From the NCBI GenBank assembly GCA_030040815.1, contig JASHSZ010000138.1, positions 1-11,667 on the forward strand: a stretch of DNA of 11,667 nt. The letters run 5' to 3'. Below are positions 1 to 5,172 of this stretch, piece by piece. This DNA comes from Streptosporangiaceae bacterium. GTDB lineage: Bacteria; Actinomycetota; Actinomycetes; Streptosporangiales; Streptosporangiaceae. A program made the position numbers and the translations under genes. Position 1 is the stretch's first letter. Every line of letters begins with the position of its first letter. Below the pieces are notes generated by a model. The model was not told the DNA's origin. It was given only the letters and a program-made list of their open reading frames with translations, and did not search any database.

Positions 1-65
1 GTCGGTACTCGCAGCGGTTCACTCCATCTCGGTCATGAACCTCGGCGTTCACTTCGCCGCCCACA

Positions 66-126
66 AAGCTAAGCCCGGCGGTCATTTCCGGACACCGACG
101 GATAACCCTTGGGGGACGCGGCCGAC
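66..126 (-). promoter_or_regulatory. Promoter copy A of a four-copy regulated promoter family, driving a gene beyond the left edge
   Basis: Read on the minus strand, the proximal box is GGG-TTATCCGT-CGG (108 down to 95). A weaker distal box ends in GT-CCC (126-113). The -10 is TAGCTT at 71-66. The proximal box centre lies 30.5 bp from the first base of the -10, against 31.5 bp in the other three copies. In the other copies the start codon lies about 55-90 nt after the predicted transcription start, so the gene served here should begin at or beyond position 1. The whole element overlaps the 3' end of the glycosyltransferase-like ORF that ends at 82. The box pattern and spacing are seen directly; activator control is inferred. 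Confidence 0.65.
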
Positions 127-1512
127 CCGGCGCCAAGTTTCCGCGGTGACGGGCGCGACCGGGGCTGTCTGGGTGTCAACGCCGAGTGGCGGCTGCAGGT
201 GAGCTCGGGGTGACGTGCTGGGTTCGGTACTGGCGAGCAGGTCTACGGGCGTGATTTGTATCCGATGACGCAGGACCGCTCTCGACGGGCCGCTCCCGCT
301 GCTCGTGATGCTCACGAAACCCAGGAGCGCCGCGGGATAGACAAAATATCCCCACCGACTCGCGGGAGCCAACGTGAACAACATGGCGAGAGTGATAGCG
401 AGCCGCCACGCTGCCGCCCTGACGTCGGTTGGTGGCCAGACGACCAGTGATGCGGCCATCCCGAGCCCTACAACGCACAGAAGGCCGACTGCAGCCCACC
501 GACCCGCAAGTCCGGTGGCGGCGAGCAGGTGCCCGGGCAGCGGGCTGTCCGCACTTGTCTGGTACCTGGCCATGCCAAGCGGGAACAGCACCGTGTTCTG
601 GAACAGCGCTGCGGGCGCCGTCAGCGAGGCTGGCGCTGTCGCCGCGACGAGCGCCGTCGTGGTGATCCCGGCTGCAACCACGAACCTGGTCGCTGCCCGC
701 GCGCCGTCCCTGACCGCAAGCGTCGCGGCAAGGACCGGCATGGCGGGCCAGGCGGTGGCCTTGATGGCGCATGCCGCGCCAAGCGCGATAGCCGCCGCCA
801 GCCGTCCTCGCCGCCGGTGCGGCGCACCGGTGCACGCGAGCGCCAGGCATAGCAGTGCCAGCACCGGCGGGTCGGTGAGCCCTTGCGTCAGTGGCAGGGC
901 GAAGACCGGCGAGCCGACGGCGAACACAGTGCAGCGCATCGCGCTGCCTGGCTTTGCGAGCCGGAACGCAGCCGCGAGGACCGCTGCGGTGGTGATGCCC
1001 ATCCAGAGCCTGGGATCGCCAGCGACGCCGTGGAGGCCGACGGCCGCAGGCAAGCCGAAGACGGCCATCGCAGGCTCGTACGGGTTGTACTGCAGGACGC
1101 GCGAGATCTGATCTGCGGGCAGGTAGGGGGTGCCGTGCTGCAGGAGCTGAACCGCGGAGCGCGCTACGACCGTCAGTGAGTCCTCGCCGGACTTGGACAT
1201 GGTATGGCCGAGCGTCACTTGCCAACCCAGTGGCGCCGCAACCGCACCGGCCAGGGCTATGAGCGGCGCGGCCTCGCGGCCTCGCGACTGCCACGCCGCG
1301 GCGGTGAGCGCGGCCAGCGCGTATGCGCCACCGGCCCAGACTGCCCAGATCCACTGCAGCGGCTCGCCGGACATGGCGAAGACCAGCCCTGCGAAGCCGG
1401 CGAACGCCGCGTACCAGGCAGCGAGCTGTCCGCGGTTACTGAGGGACGCAGCGTCCGCGGCCGACGTAACCTCGCGCCGCGTCACCAGCTGACCACGGCC
1501 GACTCGATTCAT
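82..1512 (-). CDS. GT87/DUF2029-like polytopic membrane glycosyltransferase
   Basis: This encodes a protein of about 476 residues, nearly all hydrophobic helices, typical of GT-C glycosyltransferases that use polyprenyl-phosphate sugars and work on the outer face of the membrane. After the first helices, an acidic pair (E110-D111) is followed by HGTPYLP (116-122) and YNPYEPAM (132-139). These resemble the loop of DUF2029/GT87 mannosyltransferase-like proteins. Later features are GLTDPPVLALL and a KATAWPAMPVL helix, then RWGYFVYPAALLGF near the last helix. The ATG at 1512 is chosen because the reading frame upstream of it, back to 1806, lies over the ferredoxin gene and is low-complexity Ser/Ala/Arg sequence. 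An ATG at 1557 is possible. It follows the ferredoxin gene on the same strand after 94 nt, so the two may be co-transcribed. The last ~72 residues are polar, unlike the rest, and their final codons run through promoter A, so the true end of the folded protein may be near residue 405. The sugar and acceptor are unknown. Confidence 0.72.
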   Translation of the reverse strand: MNRVGRGQLVTRREVTSAADAASLSNRGQLAAWYAAFAGFAGLVFAMSGEPLQWIWAVWAGGAYALAALTAAAWQSRGREAAPLIALAGAVAAPLGWQVTLGHTMSKSGEDSLTVVARSAVQLLQHGTPYLPADQISRVLQYNPYEPAMAVFGLPAAVGLHGVAGDPRLWMGITTAAVLAAAFRLAKPGSAMRCTVFAVGSPVFALPLTQGLTDPPVLALLCLALACTGAPHRRRGRLAAAIALGAACAIKATAWPAMPVLAATLAVRDGARAATRFVVAAGITTTALVAATAPASLTAPAALFQNTVLFPLGMARYQTSADSPLPGHLLAATGLAGRWAAVGLLCVVGLGMAASLVVWPPTDVRAAAWRLAITLAMLFTLAPASRWGYFVYPAALLGFVSITSSGSGPSRAVLRHRIQITPVDLLASTEPSTSPRAHLQPPLGVDTQTAPVAPVTAETWRRVGRVPQGLSVGVRK

Positions 1513-1606
1513 GCGCGCAGTGTGGCCCTTCGACGTCGCGGCGCTGGCCGCGCGCATTCTGGCAGCCGCGTTGGGTGCGCCGCAAGTGTCGGCGCGGCTG
1601 GATGCG

Positions 1607-1927
1607 TCAGTATCGCTGAAGCGGGTGCTGTGCCACGATCGGGTGATCAGAGTGGATCTTGCCGATGCTCGAGGCGCCGCCCGGTGAGCCGAGGTAGGTG
1701 AAGAACTCGACGTTAGCCCTGAAGTAGGGCTGCAACTCGCGAGGGACGTCGCGTTCGTAGTAGATCGCCTCGACCGGGCAGACTGGCACGCAAGCCCCGC
1801 AGTCAACGCACTCGTCGGGCTGGATGTACATCATGCGCTCGCCCTCGTAGATGCAGTCGACCGGGCACTCACCGACGCAGGTCTTATCCAGCAGGTCGAT
1901 GCAGCCCTCCGTGACGATGTAGGTCAC
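1607..1927 (-). CDS. fdxA: 7Fe ferredoxin ([3Fe-4S][4Fe-4S]), FdxA-like
   Basis: A 106-residue soluble electron carrier. The Cys pattern is that of seven-iron ferredoxins. By analogy with Azotobacter FdI (offset of one residue), C9, C17 and C50 bind the [3Fe-4S] cluster and C21, C40, C43 and C46 bind the [4Fe-4S] cluster, with C25 the extra cysteine. CVGECPVDCIYEG and ECVDCGACVPVCP are visible. The C-terminal half carries the LGSPGGA segment found in actinobacterial FdxA proteins. The start is GTG at 1927, with a GAGGAG ribosome site about 9 nt upstream. It has its own promoter (copy B) about 90-150 nt upstream and a leader with two short tandem hairpins. FdxA-type ferredoxins belong to the DosR dormancy regulon in M. 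tuberculosis, which fits the promoter design seen here. The redox partner is not evident; the nearby heme membrane protein at 5173-6234 is a candidate only by proximity. Confidence 0.95.
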   Translation of the reverse strand: MTYIVTEGCIDLLDKTCVGECPVDCIYEGERMMYIQPDECVDCGACVPVCPVEAIYYERDVPRELQPYFRANVEFFTYLGSPGGASSIGKIHSDHPIVAQHPLQRY

Positions 1928-1945
1928 CTTGAGACTCTCCTCTTC

Positions 1946-1976
1946 GGGCGTATGCGCCCTTCTCGGCGTGTGCGCC
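1946..1976 (-). repeat. Two tandem short hairpins in the ferredoxin leader
   Basis: Positions 1946-1959 read GGGCG-TATG-CGCCC and 1965-1976 read GGCG-TGTG-CGCC. They are two small inverted repeats with four-base loops, about 18 nt apart and flanked by similar TCTTC/TCTC sequence. They lie between the predicted transcription start (about 2013) and the GTG at 1927, so they would be in the 5' untranslated RNA or act as an operator pair. The function is unknown. Confidence 0.4.
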
Positions 1977-2019
1977 TGTGATCCTCGGGGACGATCGAGA
2001 ACTTACTTCACCGCGGGCA

Positions 2020-2084
2020 AAGTTAGGGGCCGCCCGTCATTTCCGAACACCGACGGATACCCCTTAGGGGACGTGTGAACCCCC
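2020..2084 (-). promoter_or_regulatory. Promoter copy B, upstream of the ferredoxin gene
   Basis: On the minus strand the distal box reads GGGGGT-TCACACGT-CCCC (2084-2067). The proximal box reads GGG-GTATCCGT-CGG (2063-2050), with centres 18 bp apart. The -10 is TAACTT (2025-2020), 31.5 bp from the proximal box centre. Predicted transcription starts near 2013, leaving a leader of roughly 86 nt before the ferredoxin GTG. The core 2036-2073 matches copy A (81-118) at 35 of 38 positions. Confidence 0.7.
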
Positions 2085-2241
2085 ATAGCCTCGCCAAGCT
2101 TGCGGGCACAGCCTGGCCAGTGCCTGGGTGAGTTCCCGCTGGTCAAACCGCGTTGTGCCAGCTCCTGGACCGGCGTGACCCGGCCTCGGCGCGAACGGCT
2201 GCGCTAGCACTCGGCGTGCCGAGTGAGCCGTGGATCCCCCC

Positions 2242-2305
2242 GGGGGTTTGCCGTCCCCCGAGGGTTATTGGTCCTTGCGCGAGCCGCGCTGAGCGGCCCT
2301 AGTCT
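2242..2305 (+). promoter_or_regulatory. Promoter copy C, upstream of the lipoprotein gene
   Basis: The distal box is GGG-TTTGCCGT-CCC (2244-2257, flanked by further G and C). The proximal box is GGG-TTATTGGT-CCT (2262-2275). Centres are 18 bp apart (2250.5 and 2268.5). The -10 is TAGTCT at 2300-2305, 31.5 bp from the proximal box centre. With transcription starting near 2312, the leader to the ATG at 2368 is about 56 nt. No good -35 is visible, as expected for an activator-dependent promoter whose proximal box abuts or overlaps the -35 position. Confidence 0.7.
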
Positions 2306-2367
2306 GCTTCCGGGTGCGGCCCAGTAACGGAATGACGACGTCAAGGTCATATGAAGGAGACAATGCC

Positions 2368-2925
2368 ATGCCCAACCGATGGTGGGTGGTCCCCGGCATC
2401 GCAGCCGCAGCCGTCGTTCTCGCGGCCTGCGGGAGCAGCAGCACCCCGCCCAGTTCATCATCAACGAGCAATCCGGCGGCGGCCATCGCCTCGGTTGCGA
2501 TCAAGACGATGAGTACGAGCAAGGGAACTGTGCTCGTTACTCCTAGTGGGCTCACCTTGTACTGGTTCGCCAACGACACAACGACCCAGTCGAACTGCAA
2601 CGGCTCGTGCGCCACCTACTGGAAGCCGCTCCTAGGCGAGGCAGTCGCTGCGTCTGGCACATCGCTGCCGCACGGCTTCGGGACGATCAAGCGGTCGGAC
2701 GGCGAAACGCAGATCACCTATGACGGTCACCCCCTTTACACCTACACGGGCGACACAGCGTCAGGCCAGATCAATGGGAACGGCCTCGACGCCTCGGGTG
2801 GTATGTGGTGGGCGATAACGCCAACGGGTAGTGAGCTCGGAGCGAGCGCTGCATCGTCGACTTCCGGCGGTAGCGGCTCCAGCGGTTCCGGCGGCAGCGG
2901 CTCCAGCGGTTCGGGCGGCTGGTGA
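2368..2925 (+). CDS. Secreted lipoprotein with COG4315-type repeats
   Basis: A 185-residue exported lipoprotein. A short signal peptide (MPNRWW, then a hydrophobic stretch) ends in the lipobox LAAC with the lipidated Cys at residue 21. A Ser/Pro-rich linker follows. Two copies of the Yx(F/W/Y)xxD-type repeat of COG4315/PF03640 lipoproteins are seen. The first has LYWFAND (64-70), C77, C81 and the TYWKPLLG segment. The second has a KRSDG-QITYDGHPLYTYTGD block (108-129) ending in GGMWWAI. The tail (about 160-185) is a Ser/Gly linker ending in Trp. The ATG at 2368 is preferred over a GTG at 2314 because AAGGAG (2354-2359) sits 8 nt upstream and 2314 is at the predicted transcription start. The molecular role of this family is not established. 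Promoter C drives it, and a strong hairpin follows, so it is probably a single-gene transcript. Confidence 0.9.
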   Translation: MPNRWWVVPGIAAAAVVLAACGSSSTPPSSSSTSNPAAAIASVAIKTMSTSKGTVLVTPSGLTLYWFANDTTTQSNCNGSCATYWKPLLGEAVAASGTSLPHGFGTIKRSDGETQITYDGHPLYTYTGDTASGQINGNGLDASGGMWWAITPTGSELGASAASSTSGGSGSSGSGGSGSSGSGGW

Positions 2926-2979
2926 CTTTTCAGCCAGCGCCGCGCTGAGTCAGCGGCCAGGACGCTGCTGACATCCGCC

Positions 2980-3020
2980 AGCCACAGTGCCCTGCAGGTG
3001 GCTGCAGGGCACTGTGGGCT
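2980..3020 (+). terminator. Perfect 16-bp hairpin after the lipoprotein gene
   Basis: The arm 2982-2997 (CCACAGTGCCCTGCAG) pairs perfectly with 3002-3017 around a GTGG loop (2998-3001). Two more pairs (A2980-T3020, G2981-C3019) can form past a bulged G3018. There is no T-run after it, as is common for actinobacterial terminators. It begins 55 nt after the lipoprotein stop and precedes promoter D. Confidence 0.8.
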
Positions 3021-3203
3021 GTGGGTGATATGCCTGCCTGGTTGAGCGCTGGGCACCAGCGCGCACTTGCCAGGACGTGAGGGCAAACAGGATGCTCTCC
3101 CTAGCCAGCAATCGCCGCGAGTGGCCACCAGTGCGCCCCGTGAGCAGTTCTTACCTTCCGTCACTGCTGGCACCGCATACTCATTGTTGGTCAGACCCCC
3201 CAA

Positions 3204-3265
3204 GGGTTTCTCGTCCCCTGAGAGTTTGCCGTCTCTGTGCGGTGGCAGTTCGCAGGCTCTAACTT
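3204..3265 (+). promoter_or_regulatory. Promoter copy D, upstream of the repeat protein and heme protein run
   Basis: The distal box is GGG-TTTCTCGT-CCC (3204-3217). The proximal box is AGAG-TTTGCCGT-CTCT (3221-3236), itself a clean inverted repeat. Centres are 18 bp apart (3210.5 and 3228.5). The -10 is TAACTT (3260-3265), identical to copy B and 31.5 bp from the proximal box centre. Predicted transcription starts near 3272, which rules out the GTG at 3266 as the start of the downstream gene. Confidence 0.7.
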
Positions 3266-3299
3266 GTGGCGGGTAGGGAGTTAGCTCGATCTCCAGCAT

Positions 3300-3331
3300 C
3301 GCGCCAAGGGACCACTCCTGGTTTTGGCGCG
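3300..3331 (+). promoter_or_regulatory. Leader stem-loop just before the ribosome site
   Basis: CGCGCCAA (3300-3307) pairs perfectly with TTGGCGCG (3324-3331). Inside the loop ACCA (3311-3314) can pair with TGGT (3319-3322). It lies in the predicted 5' untranslated RNA and ends 9 nt before GGAGG at 3341. It might tune translation or stabilise the message, but no riboswitch class is recognised. Confidence 0.35.
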
Positions 3332-3349
3332 CTTACTGTCGGAGGGCAC

Positions 3350-5113
3350 GTGGTCCCTAAGCACCGGAGGTCTGACGAGCCGTCGCTGGTGTCAGTGGGT
3401 GCGCCGGTGAATAGAACTGAATACGGGCCTGCTGCGTTCGGGTACGGCCCGGTTGCCAGCGCCGCGCCCCTGGCCCCGCAGGCGAGGGCCATGGCTGTCG
3501 GCAATGGCTACTCGGCGTCGAATGGTCACAGCGGCCTTGCCACCGGGCCAGGCTGGGCGGAAGGCCCGGAAGAATACTCCTGGCAGGAATGGCAGGACTG
3601 GCACGACTGGGCACCGCCGCCTGCGATGCATCCCGATCACCCGTCGGCGCCCGTACCGCGGGTCGAGTTTTCGGTGGACCATCCGTCGGGCCCCATGCCG
3701 ATTCCTCGCGCCCTCGCGGCGCCGGACCCTGCCGGCGCCGTTGGTTGGCGCGCGCCGGCGGCTCACGACCAGCTGCGTCCGCTGCCGCCTGGCCTGGACG
3801 CTGACGGCGCAGGCCCTCGAGGGTCCGCAGCGCAGGCGCCGGATGGTCCGCGGCGAACGCGCGGTTCAGGGCGGCATGCCGCCGTTATCCCGACGGGAAC
3901 CGGTGACTATGTGGCCGCCGCCGCGGCGGGTGCTGCGGCCGGTCAGATGCACCCGGATGGCGCCCGCTTCCAGCGCGAGTCTGGTCTGCCGCGCCGCGAG
4001 TCCGCAGGGTTCCAGCGTGAGCCGGGCCTGCCGCGCCGCGATGCCACCGGCTTGCAGCGTGAGCCGGGCCTGCCGCGCCGCGATGCCACCGGCTTCCAGC
4101 GTGAGCCGGGCCTGCCACGCCGCGATGCCACAGGATTGCAGCGTGAGCCGGGCCTGCCACGCCGCGATGCCGCAGGATTGCAGCGCGATACCGGGCTGCC
4201 GCGCCGCGATGCCACCGGGTTCCAGCGCGATACCGGTCTGCCCCGCCGCGACGCCACTGGCTACCAGCGGCAAGCTGGTCCCGGCTGGCAGGAGACCACC
4301 GACTACCGCCGTGAGACCGGCCCATTTGGACCCGGCCCCGGACCGGCGAACGCGCGGTACCAGAATGGGCGTTCCCCTGGCGTTTCGCTCACCAGGACCG
4401 GGCAGCTTCGCGCGCTGGCCAACGGCAGTGCCGTCCAGATTGCACAAGAGGCGCACGACGATGCCGCCGCGATCCGCGAGGCTGCCGAACTCGAAGCCGC
4501 CACGATAACCCAGCATGCGACGGGCCAGGCAGCCGCCATACGGGAGGCCGCTGAGCGGCAGGCCGCCGAGCTGCGGGCGCGGCTCGACGAGATGCTCAGC
4601 GAACTGAGCCGGATCGCCCCGTCCGCTACCGCTGGCCTCGCCGCTCCTGCGCTGCCGGCGACCGCTCCGGCGCTCCCTGGTGCCGAGCCAGGTGTCCTGA
4701 GGAGGACGCGAGCGCTGCCGACGACCGCTCCGGCGCTCCCTGGTGCCGAGCCAGGTCTACCTGGGCGGACGTCACCTCGGCCGGCCACCAAACCGACGAG
4801 GCCGGATGCCAGGCCGACTGGGCCGGCCAGGCCGAAGACAGCGACCACGGCAGGCAGGCAGGCGCGAGCGATGCGCGTCTTCACCTACGGCATCGCGGCG
4901 GCGCTCGCGCTGGCCGGCATCTCCACGGTCGTAGAAATCGGGACGCACGGATTTGATTTCTTCACCTTCAGAGAAGGCGGAACAGGCGAGACGCCGGGCA
5001 ACGTCACTGACTCGGTGTTCCTGGCTCGGCAGGCTGCCGCGGTGCACAACGCCTCAGCCCCGGCGGGGAAGCACCATAAGACCTCTGACGCGACAGCCAA
5101 GACGAGCAACTGA
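3350..5113 (+). CDS. Large repeat-containing protein with DivIVA-like coiled coil and C-terminal membrane anchor
   Basis: A 587-residue protein of unknown function. The N-terminal ~200 residues are Pro/Gly/Ala-rich and low in order. Residues 206-303 are seven tandem 14-residue units of the form GFQREPGLPRRDAT, followed by degenerate copies. Residues ~364-423 are a charged Ala/Glu-rich helix (AAAIREAAE occurs twice), likely a coiled coil similar in composition to DivIVA-type proteins. A Pro/Ala linker with two 21-residue repeats follows (~435-476). A single hydrophobic segment (~510-530) precedes a ~55-residue tail ending in GKHHK and Ser/Thr/Lys-rich sequence. The start GTG at 3350 has GGAGG (3341-3345) 4 nt upstream. 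The longer frame from GTG 3266 adds 28 residues but begins upstream of the transcription start predicted from promoter D. It is probably co-transcribed with the heme protein gene 59 nt downstream. A scaffold or organiser of the membrane complex is a guess only. Confidence 0.75.
   Translation: MVPKHRRSDEPSLVSVGAPVNRTEYGPAAFGYGPVASAAPLAPQARAMAVGNGYSASNGHSGLATGPGWAEGPEEYSWQEWQDWHDWAPPPAMHPDHPSAPVPRVEFSVDHPSGPMPIPRALAAPDPAGAVGWRAPAAHDQLRPLPPGLDADGAGPRGSAAQAPDGPRRTRGSGRHAAVIPTGTGDYVAAAAAGAAAGQMHPDGARFQRESGLPRRESAGFQREPGLPRRDATGLQREPGLPRRDATGFQREPGLPRRDATGLQREPGLPRRDAAGLQRDTGLPRRDATGFQRDTGLPRRDATGYQRQAGPGWQETTDYRRETGPFGPGPGPANARYQNGRSPGVSLTRTGQLRALANGSAVQIAQEAHDDAAAIREAAELEAATITQHATGQAAAIREAAERQAAELRARLDEMLSELSRIAPSATAGLAAPALPATAPALPGAEPGVLRRTRALPTTAPALPGAEPGLPGRTSPRPATKPTRPDARPTGPARPKTATTAGRQARAMRVFTYGIAAALALAGISTVVEIGTHGFDFFTFREGGTGETPGNVTDSVFLARQAAAVHNASAPAGKHHKTSDATAKTSN
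3965..4258 (+). repeat. Seven tandem 42-bp coding repeats
   Basis: The units run head to tail in frame with no spacers, each coding 14 residues (x-F/L-QREPGLPRRDAT). Units 2-5 are nearly identical. The first (RESGLPRRESA) and the last two (RDTGLPRRDAT) are diverged, and a degraded eighth and ninth unit follow to about 4318. The near-identity of central units suggests recent expansion, and copy number may vary between strains. Confidence 0.9.
4651..4776 (+). repeat. Two tandem 63-bp coding repeats
   Basis: 4651-4713 and 4714-4776 encode two 21-residue Pro/Ala-rich units, both containing TAPALPGAEPG. They lie between the coiled coil and the membrane anchor of the 587-residue protein and probably act as a flexible spacer. 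Confidence 0.8.
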
Positions 5114-5172
5114 ACGGCCATAGGCAAATAACGGGGTAGCAGGGCTAATCCTTTGGAAGGAGAAGCTGCGAG

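Larger units (their letters stand above)
3021..3349 (+). other. Intergenic region carrying promoter D and a structured leader
   Basis: No gene is supported here. The short reading frames on both strands lack ribosome sites and family-like sequence. The region holds promoter D (3204-3265), a leader hairpin (3300-3331) and a GGAGG ribosome site (3341-3345) for the gene at 3350. Confidence 0.6.

Noticed and set aside
1..85. A minus-strand frame starting at ATG 85 or GTG 64 and running off the left edge
   Set aside because: These starts fall upstream of, or too close to, the transcription start predicted from the TAGCTT -10 (71-66), and the corresponding region of copy B is untranslated leader. 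The real start is probably outside the window.
1513..1806. The N-terminal 98-codon extension of the glycosyltransferase-like ORF up to 1806
   Set aside because: It overlaps the certain ferredoxin gene in another frame and has low-complexity Ser/Ala/Arg composition; ATG 1512 gives a natural start.
2020..3265. Calling the boxes canonical DosR sites
   Set aside because: They keep GGG-N8-CCC and the GT before CCC but lack the AC/GT symmetry of GGGACTWWAGTCCC, so only an architecture-level resemblance is claimed.
3965..4318. A CRISPR-like array suggested by regular repeats
   Set aside because: The 42-bp units abut with no spacers, stay in frame and encode a regular peptide, so they are coding tandem repeats.
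3453..4508. Long plus- and minus-strand frames overlapping the repeat protein (for example 3453-4508 plus, 3866-4516 minus)
   Set aside because: They are other-frame readings of the repeat gene in GC-rich DNA, with Arg/Ala/Pro-rich translations, no ribosome sites and no domains.
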